DNA of 41,590 bases from Dyella silvatica (GCF_026283955.1 NZ_JAPDPE010000034.1:1-41590), one strand, 5' to 3'. Shown: positions 25,001 through 34,848, counted from the stretch's first letter. Notes: generated from the sequence alone by a model not told the origin. Translations and numbers: made by a program.

Positions 25001-27096
25001 GTGCGATTTCAGATCTCGTTGGCCCGGCTTGCCGCCGCCGTCGCCATCGCTTACGCCAGCACGAGTGCGGCGCAGGATTTGCCGGCCTTGCATTCACACG
25101 ACCCGATGGCTGTCGATACCTCGGCCGCGCTCAATGCCCAGGCGCGCATGGAAGATGCCGATACGGCGCTTGCATTAAGCGCGGATGGCGCCCTGCTATA
25201 CGGCGCACAGCCGCTGAAGATGGACGGCTATCAGTATTGCAGCCAGGCCGTTGCCTTGGCCGAGGATGGTGACTTTCGCCGCAGCGCGCGCGCCGCCAGC
25301 CAGGCGCTGTACCTGGCGCAACAAGGCAAGGATAGTGAGCTTTCGGCTCGTGCGTATCGCGACCTGGCCATTGTGTATGGCTATGCCGGCGACGACGAGC
25401 GCGCTTCGGCGTTTGCCAACGAGGCGCTGAAAATTCCGTTGAAGGATCCGAGCAAGGTCGTCGGCCCGTCGCGCAAGGTGCTGGGCGATGTCGCTACGCG
25501 CCAGGGCCGATATGCCGATGCGGTGATCGCTTACCGGCAGGCGATGGAAGCCAGCTCGGCCCAGTACCGCCCGTTGGTGCAGTTATCGCTGGCCAACGTC
25601 TTGATCGATCAAGGCGATACCAACGGTGCGCGCGAACAACTGCAGGCGCTCAAAGCCACCCAGATCGACGACAGCCTGGTCAATCAGGTGCAGCGCACCG
25701 AAGCTCGTTTACTGCTGGCCGAGAAGAAGCCCGCTGCCGCACTGGCGCTGTATCAACAGATGGAACAGAAGGCCAGCGGCAGCGATGCCGGCTACCAGCG
25801 GTTCTGGGCCGAAGATGGCATCGCCCGCAGCCAGCTGGCGCTGGGCGACAAGACCCAGGCTGCCGCGACCTGGGGCAATGCCTTGCGCAAGCTGGACGAG
25901 GTGCGCGCGCAGTTTCGTAGCGATGAGTTCAAGATCGGTCTGTTTTCCAACGTGCAGAACGCGTTCGAGCAGGCGATCGATCTGTATTCGCAAAACGGCG
26001 ATGCGGCGCAGGCGTTTGATCTGTCCGAGCGCAGCCGCGCGCGCGCCCTGCTCGATGAGGTGCGCGACCGCGCCAAACTGCATAGCGATCTTGCCGGCAC
26101 CATCACGGTCAGCGAACTGCAAAAGCGCTTGCACCCGGATGAGCGCGTGGTGGAGTTCCACGCGCTGCCTGGCCGGCTGTTGGTCTGGGTGATCGCCAAT
26201 GACGGTATTCGCGAACAGAGCTATCCGATTCCACGCGCGGATCTGGTTCGACTGGTCGACGCGTTTCGCAATGCCATCATCGCCGGCAAACGCAGCGCGA
26301 CGGGTGCCGCCGACCAGCTTGGCGAGCTGTTGATCAAGCCGCTGAATCTACCAGCCGGCGTACGCCTGACCATTGTCCCGCATGGCCCGCTGCACTATCT
26401 GCCGTTTCAGGCCTTGCGGGTGGATGGCCATTATCTGATCGAGACGCATCCGATCGCGTTTACGCCATCGATCAGCATCGCCATGCAGTTGATTCAGCGC
26501 GGCACCTCCGCCCGCGGCACGCTGGTGGCCTTTGGTAACCCGGATGTGGCCCCGCAATATGCCCTGCCCGGTTCAGAAGCCGAAGTAAAGGCGCTGGCGA
26601 CGGCGTTTCCAGGCAGTGAGCTGTATTTGCACGGCGATGCGACCAAGCGTCAGTTTGAGCGCATGGCCAGGCCGACACGCTTGATCCGCTTTATTCGCGC
26701 ATCTTGCTGGCCAGCGAAAACGGCCAGGTGCATTTTCTGGAAGCGCGCGAGGTGTTGGAGCTGGATCTGTCCAAGGTCTCGCTGGTGACCTTGTCGGCCT
26801 GTGAATCCGGCCTGGGCCGGGTCGCCGATGGCGACGAGGTGCTGGGCTTTACGCGGTCGTTTCTGTCGGCCGGCAGCTCGGGCCTGATCGTTTCGCTGTG
26901 GCCGGTATCGGACGACGCCACCAAGCTGCTGATGTCCACCCTCTATGGCGAACTGGCTCGCGGCACCGATGTGCAGCTGGCCATGCAGCGCGCGCAGATC
27001 GCCGTGCTGAAAGCGTCGGGTATGGAGCATCCGTTTTTCTGGGCGCCGTTCGATGTGATCGGTGATTGGCGCCTCACCGTAGGAGCCAAATCATGA
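25001..27096 (+). pseudogene. Secreted TPR-CHAT protease-like gene, broken by a small deletion
   Basis: A GTG at 25001 after GGAGGGAG is the preferred start and gives a signal peptide ending near TSAAQ; an ATG at 24965 is the alternative. Residues about 60-330 are TPR-like helical repeats. A CHAT (caspase-like) domain follows (VVEFHALPGRLLVWVI, LTIVPHGPLHYLPFQAL, LPGSEAEVKAL). Near 26660 the frame shifts: the first frame runs out of phase to 26788, while the true CHAT end continues in another frame (HGQADTLDPLYSRILLAS, then LSACESG with the probable catalytic Cys at 26800-26802) to the stop at 27096. The HFAT part of the HFATHG motif is missing. As read, one protein would lack both catalytic residues. 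The stop overlaps the TpsB start. A sequencing error cannot be excluded. Confidence 0.82.
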
Positions 27097-28787
27097 TGTC
27101 TGCAAGGAACGCCTGGTTGCGTCGCCGTCGCCTGCCGTTGTCGATCGTACTCGGCATGATGGCCCTGCCCGCCTTCGGCCAGTCGACCACGCAAAGCCCG
27201 CAGGCGCTAGCGGCACCGTCGCTGCCGCAGAACAACCAGGCGCCGGCCTTGCCACCGCCGCAAAGCCTGCCGGCAGCGCCGCCGGTCACCGATTCTCAGC
27301 TGAGCTTTGTGCTGCGCGATGTCGTGTTCAGCGGCGCCAGCGTGTTCTCGCCACAGCAGCTGCGCAGCGAGATCGCCGAGCATCTGGGCAAGCCGGTTAC
27401 CCTGGCTGATCTGGATCAGGTCGCGCAGCGCATCACCGCGATGTATCGCCAGCACGGCTATGTTTTCGCCACTGCGGTGGTCCCGGTTCAGCAAGTGAAA
27501 GACGGCGTGGTGCAAGTCAGCATCATCGAAGGGCGGCTGGGGCAAATCCATTTGCAAGTGTCGCCGGGCGCGCCGATCGACGAGCAACGCGTTCGCGCCA
27601 TGCTGGCGCCGCTGGTGCCGGGGCAGCCGCTGAATGGCCAGACCTATGAGCGGACCATGCTGCTGATCTCGGATATTCCCGGGATCAAGGCGGAGTCGGC
27701 GCTTTCGTCCGGTGCCGATCCGGGCACCACCGATCTCACCGTCAAGATCTCGCGGGGCCATCCGCTCAACGTCTCGTTAGGCATCGACAATTACGGCACC
27801 CGTGAAGCAGGCACCTTGCGCGGAGGTGGCTCGGTACGCTGGAACAGCCCGCTGGGCTATGGCGACAATCTCGACGCGCGCGCCTTGATCTCCGAGCGCG
27901 GCGGCACGGCCTTTGGGCGTGTCTCGTACGAAGCGCCACTGGGTTATCAAGGTATCCGCGCCGGCCTTGGTGCCACCCAGGTCGATTACAGTCTGGGCGG
28001 CAACTTCGCGGCGCTGGATGCGATCGGTCGCGCACGCATCTACGACGGCTCATTGACCTTTCCGCTGATTCGCCAACGCAGCCAGAATTTCTTTCTGCGT
28101 CTGGCGATCGACCGCAAGGAGCTGACCGATGAGTTGCGTGCGGTGCATTACGAATCGCACAAGCGGGTGCAAGGTGTCAGCGTCGGCTGGGCGTGGGAGC
28201 GGCGCGATAATTTTTTTGGTGGCGGCTACTTCAGCAGTAACGGCGTGCTTTACCTGGGCAACCTGCGCATTGCCGATCCCAATCTTCGTGCACTTGACCA
28301 GGGGCCCTACGGCAACCACACCAGCGGCGACTTCACCAAGCTGACGTTTCAGTTCTCGCGACTACAGGCGCTGACGGCCAAGCAGACCTTGTTCCTGGGT
28401 ATCGGCGGCCAGCTAGCCAATCACGATCTCGATGCATCCGAAAAACTCTCGCTGGGCGGACACGATACCGTGCGCGCTTATCCGCAAGGCGAAGTGCTGG
28501 CCGACCAGGGCTTTATCGCCAACCTCGAATACCGCTACGCGCTACGCAAAGACCTCACCACCTACGCTTTTTACGACGTCTCGCGCGGCTGGCTCAATCG
28601 CTCGCATGAGGCCACCAATGGTCGGCTTATTCGCAGTTTGCGTGGCCCCGGCGTGGGCTTGAACTGGGCCAAGCCCGGCGATTTCGCGGTTGACCTGACG
28701 GTGGCGTGGCGCGACTCGCGCGCGGCCGCCAACAGCGGCGACGACAAGAAACCCCGTGTGTTTTTACAGATACAGAAATTTTTCTGA
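27093..28787 (+). CDS. Two-partner secretion transporter, TpsB (ShlB/FhaC/HecB family)
   Basis: The start at 27093 follows AGGAG and overlaps the CHAT stop by 4 bp, so the genes are coupled. The 564-residue protein has a signal peptide ending near AFGQ, a Pro/Gln linker, POTRA 1 (VLRDVVFSGASVFSPQQL to VQVSIIEGRLGQI, about 70-155), POTRA 2 (about 157-225), and a 16-stranded barrel domain to the C-terminal KFF. The loop-6 motif, usually VRGY, reads VRAYPQGE here. TpsB exports one partner exoprotein across the outer membrane; the TpsA gene begins 82 bp downstream. The Gly-to-Ala change in the key motif is notable but may be tolerated. Confidence 0.95.
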   Translation: MMSARNAWLRRRRLPLSIVLGMMALPAFGQSTTQSPQALAAPSLPQNNQAPALPPPQSLPAAPPVTDSQLSFVLRDVVFSGASVFSPQQLRSEIAEHLGKPVTLADLDQVAQRITAMYRQHGYVFATAVVPVQQVKDGVVQVSIIEGRLGQIHLQVSPGAPIDEQRVRAMLAPLVPGQPLNGQTYERTMLLISDIPGIKAESALSSGADPGTTDLTVKISRGHPLNVSLGIDNYGTREAGTLRGGGSVRWNSPLGYGDNLDARALISERGGTAFGRVSYEAPLGYQGIRAGLGATQVDYSLGGNFAALDAIGRARIYDGSLTFPLIRQRSQNFFLRLAIDRKELTDELRAVHYESHKRVQGVSVGWAWERRDNFFGGGYFSSNGVLYLGNLRIADPNLRALDQGPYGNHTSGDFTKLTFQFSRLQALTAKQTLFLGIGGQLANHDLDASEKLSLGGHDTVRAYPQGEVLADQGFIANLEYRYALRKDLTTYAFYDVSRGWLNRSHEATNGRLIRSLRGPGVGLNWAKPGDFAVDLTVAWRDSRAAANSGDDKKPRVFLQIQKFF

Positions 28788-28869
28788 CCACGCAGACACC
28801 ACAGCCTGCTGCGTTAGCTCGCTGCGTTTAAAGCGGCCATTGCTGACGATGGCGGTACGGAGACCCGTT

Positions 28870-31800
28870 ATGAAGGCGCACTATTCACCTAGCTCTTCCC
28901 TGGCATGGCGCTCGCTGCGGCGCCCGCTGACGCTGGCGATTGCCTTGGCGCTGGCGCCGGCCAGCTGGGCACAGAACCTGCCGGGCGGTTTTACCTTGAA
29001 ATCCGGCCAGGTCGATTTGCCTAGTACCGTGGGCAAGACCATGACGGTTACCCAGCACAGCAAGGGCGGCATCGTCGAATGGAATAATTTCGATATCGCT
29101 AACACCTATCACGTGGACTTCAAGCAGCCCAGCGCCGACAGCGTCACCTTGAACCGGGTAGTCGGTAGCGGCGGTGCCTCGAATATCGATGGCTTGCTCA
29201 CCGCCAATGGACGCGTGTTTGTCATCAACACGGCCGGGGTACTGTTCAACAGCAATGCCCAGGTCAACGTCGGCGGCCTGGTGGCCTCGGTACTGGATAT
29301 CAGCAACGCCGACTTCAACAGCGGCCTCGCCAGCGGCAAGTATGTCTTCAGCGGCAGCGAAAACCGTGTCGACAACTTAGGCAAGATCACTACCGCAGCC
29401 AACGGTACGGTGGCCTTGCTTGGCAATATCAATAACAACGGCACCATCACCGCGCCCGGCGGAACGATAGTCATGGGGGGTGGCAAGCAGGTCACCTATG
29501 ACATCGGCGGAGACGGCCTCACGCAGTTGGTGATCAACATACCGGACAACTTCGGCAACACGGTCACCAACAACGGTCAGCTATACGCCGACGGCGGCAG
29601 CATCGCCCTGATCAGCGAAAGCGCGAACCCAGGCAATGGCCTAGGCGTTGTCAATCAAAGTGGCATCGCCCAGGCCCATTCGCTGCAAAACCGCAGCGGC
29701 CAGATAGTGCTCTCGGGCGGAAGCAACGGCTCGGTCGTGGTGCAAGGCATGGTTGACGTCAGCGGCACCAGTACCGTGTCCGGTGGCACGATCACGATCA
29801 ACGGATACGACGTCAGCACCGACGCCTCGGCAAACATAGTGACTGATGGACTCAACGCCGGCCCGATCAGCATGCATGCCACGAATGTGTTGGGCATGGC
29901 CTCTAGTACGATGCTGTCGGCCAATGCTCTGGGCAATGGCAACGGCGGCACTATCGCTGTGGTCGGTGACCAGACCCTGTATGCCTTTGGCAGTGCCAGC
30001 GCCCGCGGCGGTGCCAGCGGCGGCAATGGCGGCAGCATCGAAACCTTTACCTCCAACGGCATGGATACCTCCGGGTTCCACGCCGACGCCGGCGCCGCCA
30101 ACGGCATGCCCGGTCAATGGCTGATCAACGCAGCCGCCAATCTGCAAGTCGTCAACGGCAACGTCACCGGCCAGATCCCGGACTTTCCGTACTTGGTTAT
30201 CAACGGCGCCACCGTGCAGGACAGTGATGTCAATCGCGCGCTCAACAACGGCACCCATGTAAGCATCGGCACCGCGGCCACCAGCGCAGGCGGCAGCACC
30301 AACATCGTTTTCAATAGCGGTGTACAGATTCAGCGAGACAACGGCACCGCCCCGCTCGCCCTGCATTTCGATTCGAACACCAGCATCAGCAGCAACGGCA
30401 ACTTCAGCATGATCTCCAATGCCGGCCCGCTGAACATGTACTTCAACAGTATCTCGTCGACTTACAACAGCGGCAACGCGATCAACTTCTCCAACATGAC
30501 GACGCTGAAGAGTAACGGCGGCGACATCCTGATGTACGGGCAAAGCGACCCGAACCAGGGTTACGCGCGCGGTATCGCGTTGGGTGGCAATGGCGTCACC
30601 ATCGATACCCGCACCGGTGGCAGCGACACAGCCCCCGCCGGACAGTTGCTGTTGCGTGGCTGGGGCTTGAGCAGCAACAGCCTGTCGCGAACCGGCGTAC
30701 TCCTTGAGGGCGGCTTCGGGCCAGGGCTCACGATCAACACGGGTACCGGCGATATCAGCATCGTCGGCCGTGGCGATGGGGGCGGCTCCGGCATCTTGAT
30801 GGATCTTGCCAATGTGCCATCGATCCAGTTGCTGACCAGCAGCGGCAACATTCGCATGAGCGGATTCGGCAGCAGCCAACCCAACGTCGGCGTGGGCGAT
30901 GGCATCTCCTCCTCGTACCCCGGCTTTGGCAGCGGCAGCATTATGCTGAAGACCGGCAGCGGCACCATCGACTTGCGTGGCTACGGCGTTGGCGACCAGT
31001 TCATTGCGAACAATCAACCCAGCTATAGCAACGGTATCGACCTGACCAGCAATACCAGCCTGCAAAGCACCAGCGGCGACATCTTGCTGACCGGATCATC
31101 GCTGGGACAAGGCCGCGGCATCATGCTCGAAGGGGCTGGCAACAATAGCGCGCCCAGCTCGATCGATGCGGGCAGCGGCAACATCGTGCTGCGTGCCTAT
31201 AACCTGCTCGGCGATACCAGTAATCCGTTTCTGTTCGACGGCACCGTGCATAGCAGTGGCACGGTGAATATCCGCGGCGGCAGCGTGGACACCAGCGGCA
31301 ATGTGATTGAGGACACTGCCGATCCGATTCAGATCGGCGCCGGCAATACCTACGCCGGCGGCATCAACCTGCTGCAAAGCGATCTCAACCAAATCCAGGC
31401 CGGCACCCTGGTGCTCGGCAGCGCCGTGCAGCGTGGCGACGTCAGCGTGGCCGCCGAGGCCGGCAATATCAGCTACAGCGGCAACCTGGTGCTACAGGCA
31501 GGCGGCGGTGGCTCGGTGCGCGACTACAGCAGTGGCGTACTGAATGTGGGTAACCACACGCTTGCACTGGTCGGCAGTGCCGGGGTGAGCCAGGTGGGCG
31601 CCATCAGCGCCGGGGCTTTGCTGGCGATATCCAGCGCAGGCAGCGTGCAACTGAGCAACGATGCCAACCAGATCTCGGCCGATACCGTGGCCGGTTCCGC
31701 AGCAGGCGATTTCATTTTTCACAACGCCGGCGACGTCGGCATCGGCACCGTCAATGCCAGCGGCATGGGAAGCACTTCGAACACGCCCATGGCGCTGACC

Positions 31801-33087
31801 GGCAACGGCATCTCCGCCGGTGGCCATGTGCTGGCGCAAAGCATCAACGGCAACGTGCTGCTTAATGCCCCGGTAGCCGGCAATACGGTCGACCTGGTCG
31901 CCAACAGCGTCAGCGGCACCTTCCAGAATCCCGCCGGGGCCGCCATTAACGCACCCGGCTCCTGGCACGTATGGGCGTCGACCTGGAACGGGGAAAATCG
32001 CGGCGGCCTGGTCGGTAACGGGGCGCAACCGAATCTGTTCGGCTGCACCTACGGCGCGGCCTGCGCGGTATCGCCGGCCGCCAACGCCAGCCAATTCATA
32101 TACCGGAAGCAGCCTACCGCGACGATCACCATGGACAGCTTCAGTCGGCAGTATGGCCTGGCCAATCCGATACTGACTTATGTTGTCAATGGACTTCTAT
32201 TCGGCGATCAAGTCAATAACGCCATCAATGGCATGCCAGTGACCAGCGCCACTCAGGCCAGCCATGTCGGCAGCTATATCATCGGCGGCAACTTTGTTTC
32301 GCCGACCGGCTATTTGCTGACCATCGTGCCCGGTTCGTTGATGATCACGCCGGCGACCTTGTACTACACCGCCAATGACTACAGCCGCATTTACGGCGAC
32401 CCCAATGGCGTACTGGGCGGTAGCGTGACCGGCTTCCGCAATAACGACACGCTGGCGACCGCGACGACCGGCAATCTCGGTTTCACCAGCAGCGCCAACC
32501 AGGGCTCTAACGTCGGTACCTACGCTATCAACGGTGGCGGCCTGCAAGCAGGGGATTACGTGCTGCTGCAGGCACCTGGCAATGCGACGGCCCTGCAAAT
32601 CACGCCTGCCATGCTGCAATATGTCGCCGATCCGTCACAGCGCACGGTGGGCAAGCCAAATGGCCTGTTCGGTGGAACCCTCAGCGGCTTCCGCAATGGC
32701 GACACCTCGACCAGCGCCACCAGTGGCACGCTGTCGTTCCAGTCGCCGGCCGGCCCAAACTCACCGGCCGGCAGCTATGCCATCGACGGCAGCGGCCTGA
32801 CCGCCATGAATTATTACTTTGCCCAGGCGGGCAGCAACGCGACAGCGCTGACCATCACCGCGCCGGCGCAGACCTATACCCTCGACCTGGTACGCGATAC
32901 GCCATCCTCGTATGTGTACGACCGCAACTTTGGCATCGTGGCATTGTGTCCGGCGGTCGACCTGACCACCAGCAGCCGCGACCAGGACGGCGATACGCTG
33001 ACTCGCGAGTGGGCTCGCGTGCGCTCACGCCCCAATCTCGCCAACTGCGTTTCTACCCGGCAAAAGAACAGCTGCGGCGATTTCTGA
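28870..33087 (+). CDS. Two-partner secretion exoprotein, TpsA (filamentous haemagglutinin type)
   Basis: The start at 28870 gives a signal peptide (MKAHYSPSSSLAWRSLRRPL, cleavage near SWAQ); ATGs further upstream overlap TpsB or lack a site. The 1405-residue protein opens with the TPS secretion domain (about 35-280; VEWNNFDIANTYHVDF, NAQVNVGGLVASV), where the common NPNG reads NTAG. A long Asn/Gly/Ser-rich beta-helix follows (about 280-1040). Then come three MBG-type repeats near 1075-1330 (SRQYGLANPILTY, YYTANDYSRIYGDP, QYVADPSQRTVGKP). The last 14 residues carry a cysteine pair (NCVSTRQKNSC). It is likely a surface-held adhesin or biofilm protein exported by the adjacent TpsB. The fold is from composition and family knowledge. 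Confidence 0.93.
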   Translation: MKAHYSPSSSLAWRSLRRPLTLAIALALAPASWAQNLPGGFTLKSGQVDLPSTVGKTMTVTQHSKGGIVEWNNFDIANTYHVDFKQPSADSVTLNRVVGSGGASNIDGLLTANGRVFVINTAGVLFNSNAQVNVGGLVASVLDISNADFNSGLASGKYVFSGSENRVDNLGKITTAANGTVALLGNINNNGTITAPGGTIVMGGGKQVTYDIGGDGLTQLVINIPDNFGNTVTNNGQLYADGGSIALISESANPGNGLGVVNQSGIAQAHSLQNRSGQIVLSGGSNGSVVVQGMVDVSGTSTVSGGTITINGYDVSTDASANIVTDGLNAGPISMHATNVLGMASSTMLSANALGNGNGGTIAVVGDQTLYAFGSASARGGASGGNGGSIETFTSNGMDTSGFHADAGAANGMPGQWLINAAANLQVVNGNVTGQIPDFPYLVINGATVQDSDVNRALNNGTHVSIGTAATSAGGSTNIVFNSGVQIQRDNGTAPLALHFDSNTSISSNGNFSMISNAGPLNMYFNSISSTYNSGNAINFSNMTTLKSNGGDILMYGQSDPNQGYARGIALGGNGVTIDTRTGGSDTAPAGQLLLRGWGLSSNSLSRTGVLLEGGFGPGLTINTGTGDISIVGRGDGGGSGILMDLANVPSIQLLTSSGNIRMSGFGSSQPNVGVGDGISSSYPGFGSGSIMLKTGSGTIDLRGYGVGDQFIANNQPSYSNGIDLTSNTSLQSTSGDILLTGSSLGQGRGIMLEGAGNNSAPSSIDAGSGNIVLRAYNLLGDTSNPFLFDGTVHSSGTVNIRGGSVDTSGNVIEDTADPIQIGAGNTYAGGINLLQSDLNQIQAGTLVLGSAVQRGDVSVAAEAGNISYSGNLVLQAGGGGSVRDYSSGVLNVGNHTLALVGSAGVSQVGAISAGALLAISSAGSVQLSNDANQISADTVAGSAAGDFIFHNAGDVGIGTVNASGMGSTSNTPMALTGNGISAGGHVLAQSINGNVLLNAPVAGNTVDLVANSVSGTFQNPAGAAINAPGSWHVWASTWNGENRGGLVGNGAQPNLFGCTYGAACAVSPAANASQFIYRKQPTATITMDSFSRQYGLANPILTYVVNGLLFGDQVNNAINGMPVTSATQASHVGSYIIGGNFVSPTGYLLTIVPGSLMITPATLYYTANDYSRIYGDPNGVLGGSVTGFRNNDTLATATTGNLGFTSSANQGSNVGTYAINGGGLQAGDYVLLQAPGNATALQITPAMLQYVADPSQRTVGKPNGLFGGTLSGFRNGDTSTSATSGTLSFQSPAGPNSPAGSYAIDGSGLTAMNYYFAQAGSNATALTITAPAQTYTLDLVRDTPSSYVYDRNFGIVALCPAVDLTTSSRDQDGDTLTREWARVRSRPNLANCVSTRQKNSCGDF

Positions 33088-33097
33088 TCGTCGCAGC
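33071..33097. terminator. Hairpin at the TpsA stop, between convergent genes
   Basis: GCTGCGGCGA and TCGTCGCAGC form a 10-bp stem with one G-T pair and the loop TTTCTGA, which contains the TpsA stop codon. It lies only 6 bp from the end of the opposing glycosyltransferase gene. There is no T tract, so a role as terminator is tentative. Confidence 0.45.
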
Positions 33098-33102
33098 CGG
33101 GC

Positions 33103-33918
33103 TCAGCGCCCGCCGGCCAGCGGCACACCAATGCGTGCCAGCAGGGCCGGATCGGAGCGATAAATCATCGAGCCCATGTGCTCCAGCTGTATCCACGGGC
33201 ACAGCCAGATATGCCCGCCGACCGCGCGCAAGCGCTGGCAGAACCAATAATCTTCCGACAGATAGCGACGGCTCACCGGATCGATGCCGCAATCGAAATA
33301 CATCACCCGCTCACGTTGCGCCTCAGGTACCGAAGGGTCGTCGTTACGATAACGCTGCTCCGGATAGTGCCGCTCGAACAACGCGAAACTGGCGCGCCTG
33401 ATCAGCATGAAGCCGCAGCCGACTTCGGCAACCTCAAGCGGCTCGCCCAGCGCCACGCGGCCGCCCGCCCCTGGCAACGGATTAAATACCAGTGGCGAGG
33501 CCACCTGGCTTAGCGTTTCCGCATCGGTGATGCCCATCGCCATCGCTCGGCTCAATTGATCCCAGGCGATTTGCTTGCGCGGATAAGCGCCGGCAATGAT
33601 GTCATAAGGGCTGTGTTCGTCGGCAAGCAGCAACAGGCTCAACGCATCCTCTGCCTTGAAGCCGATATCGGCATCGATAAAAAGCAGATGCGTGCTGTCG
33701 GACTGCAGAAAGTTGGCGGCGATCTCCGCCCGCGCGCGTGAAATCAGCGACTCATTCAAGACGAACCGTGTATCCAGTGCCACGCCGAGCTTGGCGCACA
33801 ACTGAGACAACTCGCAAAGCGAACGCAGAAAAGGCCCGGTGGCCTGCCCGCCATACATCGGGGTGCCGATCATCAATCGCCGCCCACGCAGGGTTTCGGG
33901 CGTTATAGCGATCTCCAT
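33103..33918 (-). CDS. Glycosyltransferase-like protein (GT-A fold)
   Basis: A CGGAGG ribosome site precedes the ATG. The 271-residue protein has no signal peptide or membrane segment. It shows LMIGTPMYGGQ at the start, a DxD motif in LLFIDADIGF (about 80-89), a YPRKQIAWDQL segment near 112, LSEDYWFCQRL near 222, where an acidic residue could act as base, and LEHMGS near 249 with a candidate metal-binding His. This pattern fits a GT-A glycosyltransferase of the family 2 or Anp1-like type. It faces the TpsA gene tail to tail with 15 bp between stops. Some TPS adhesins are glycosylated in the cytoplasm by a linked transferase (HMW1C for HMW1), though by an unrelated family; a similar role here is only a suggestion. 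Confidence 0.75.
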   Translation of the reverse strand: MEIAITPETLRGRRLMIGTPMYGGQATGPFLRSLCELSQLCAKLGVALDTRFVLNESLISRARAEIAANFLQSDSTHLLFIDADIGFKAEDALSLLLLADEHSPYDIIAGAYPRKQIAWDQLSRAMAMGITDAETLSQVASPLVFNPLPGAGGRVALGEPLEVAEVGCGFMLIRRASFALFERHYPEQRYRNDDPSVPEAQRERVMYFDCGIDPVSRRYLSEDYWFCQRLRAVGGHIWLCPWIQLEHMGSMIYRSDPALLARIGVPLAGGR

Positions 33919-34119
33919 TCCCAGCCTCCGTCACCGCAACGCGCAAGAAAATTCAGCAAAGCTATTTGGCGTCATGCATCCTGCCACGACTATCTAGCGC
34001 AGAAAAGAAAAGCTAGCGATGCAGAAAGACATACAGCTTGTGGCCTAAAGCGGCTGTTTGCATGGTACCCAAAGGCTATCCGCAGCAGCGTCTTCCATCG
34101 GCTGAAACAGGCATGACGA

Positions 34120-34848
34120 CTAATTATTTCCTGGTGGGACTAGAGCGTTTATGACGCATACGTTTTCGGCCAGCGGCAACATGGCTGCCTCGGCGCGTCG
34201 CTTGTCAATTTCTTCCGGTGTGCCCTCGGAGGGGTTCGGCTGCCACTTTCCGTTCTGCATGGTGAGTTGGGTACCATAGAGCTGTTTTCTTCCCGCGTTG
34301 TCCAAAATGCGGTCACGGAGCATCGCGACATGATTCGATCTTGGGGAATCCGCGCCGCGCCGAGCCTGAATAAGCTTAGCCACCTTGATCTGAAGAGCTG
34401 GCGCGCGGTCGGCATGTTGCACCAGCAACCAAGCCGCATCCATGCCATCGCGTCCCACCTGGGACACCGTGGGAAAGCCATACCTGGCAACCATCTGTTG
34501 AAGAAAAGGGAGGTTCTTGGCATCCAACGCCATCATGGCGTCGGCCTGCTTGGACGGATACGGTGAACCTGCATTTATCCACGCGTTTCTGACATCGGCA
34601 TCGGCCTTGGACATTTCGATAAGCTGGGCGCGTAACGCTGGGTCGGTAGGCTGGGATGTGGCTGTCTGAATTAATTGAACTCCCTGTTGGTTTCCATGCA
34701 ATGCCAGCCAAGCACGGGCGTTGGGGCACTTGATCGCCAAGACCTTTAAGTCCTCGGGACTGTAGTCGGCATCGGTTGCCAGGGTCGTGCTCGACACGCC
34801 AAGTACGACCATCACGAAAAACAGTCGCATAAAAAAGTAAGTAGTCAT
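34120..34848 (-). CDS. DUF6624-type secreted protein
   Basis: The 242-residue protein begins with a signal peptide (MTTYFFMRLFFVMVVLGVSS, cleavage near TTLAT); a start at the second Met (MRLFF) is possible. The body resembles DUF6624 proteins: VGRDGMDAAWLLVQHADRAP (about 142-161), HVAMLRDRILDNAGRKQLYGTQ (about 184-205), and KRRAEAAMLPLAE near the end. The function of the family is unknown to me. Its start overlaps the ABC ATPase stop in an ATGA pattern, so the two are co-translated. Both are AT-richer than the T6SS and TPS genes, which suggests a shared foreign origin. Confidence 0.75.
   Translation of the reverse strand: MTTYFFMRLFFVMVVLGVSSTTLATDADYSPEDLKVLAIKCPNARAWLALHGNQQGVQLIQTATSQPTDPALRAQLIEMSKADADVRNAWINAGSPYPSKQADAMMALDAKNLPFLQQMVARYGFPTVSQVGRDGMDAAWLLVQHADRAPALQIKVAKLIQARRGADSPRSNHVAMLRDRILDNAGRKQLYGTQLTMQNGKWQPNPSEGTPEEIDKRRAEAAMLPLAENVCVINALVPPGNN

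Noticed and set aside
29641-31065. Long open frame on the - strand inside TpsA
   Set aside because: It is an antisense shadow of the repeated GC-rich TpsA sequence, with low-complexity Ala/Gly/Val content and no domain.
29846-32800. TpsA repeats considered as a possible CRISPR-like or tandem DNA repeat array
   Set aside because: The similarity is in Gly/Asn/Ser protein composition; the DNA has no fixed repeat length or spacer pattern.
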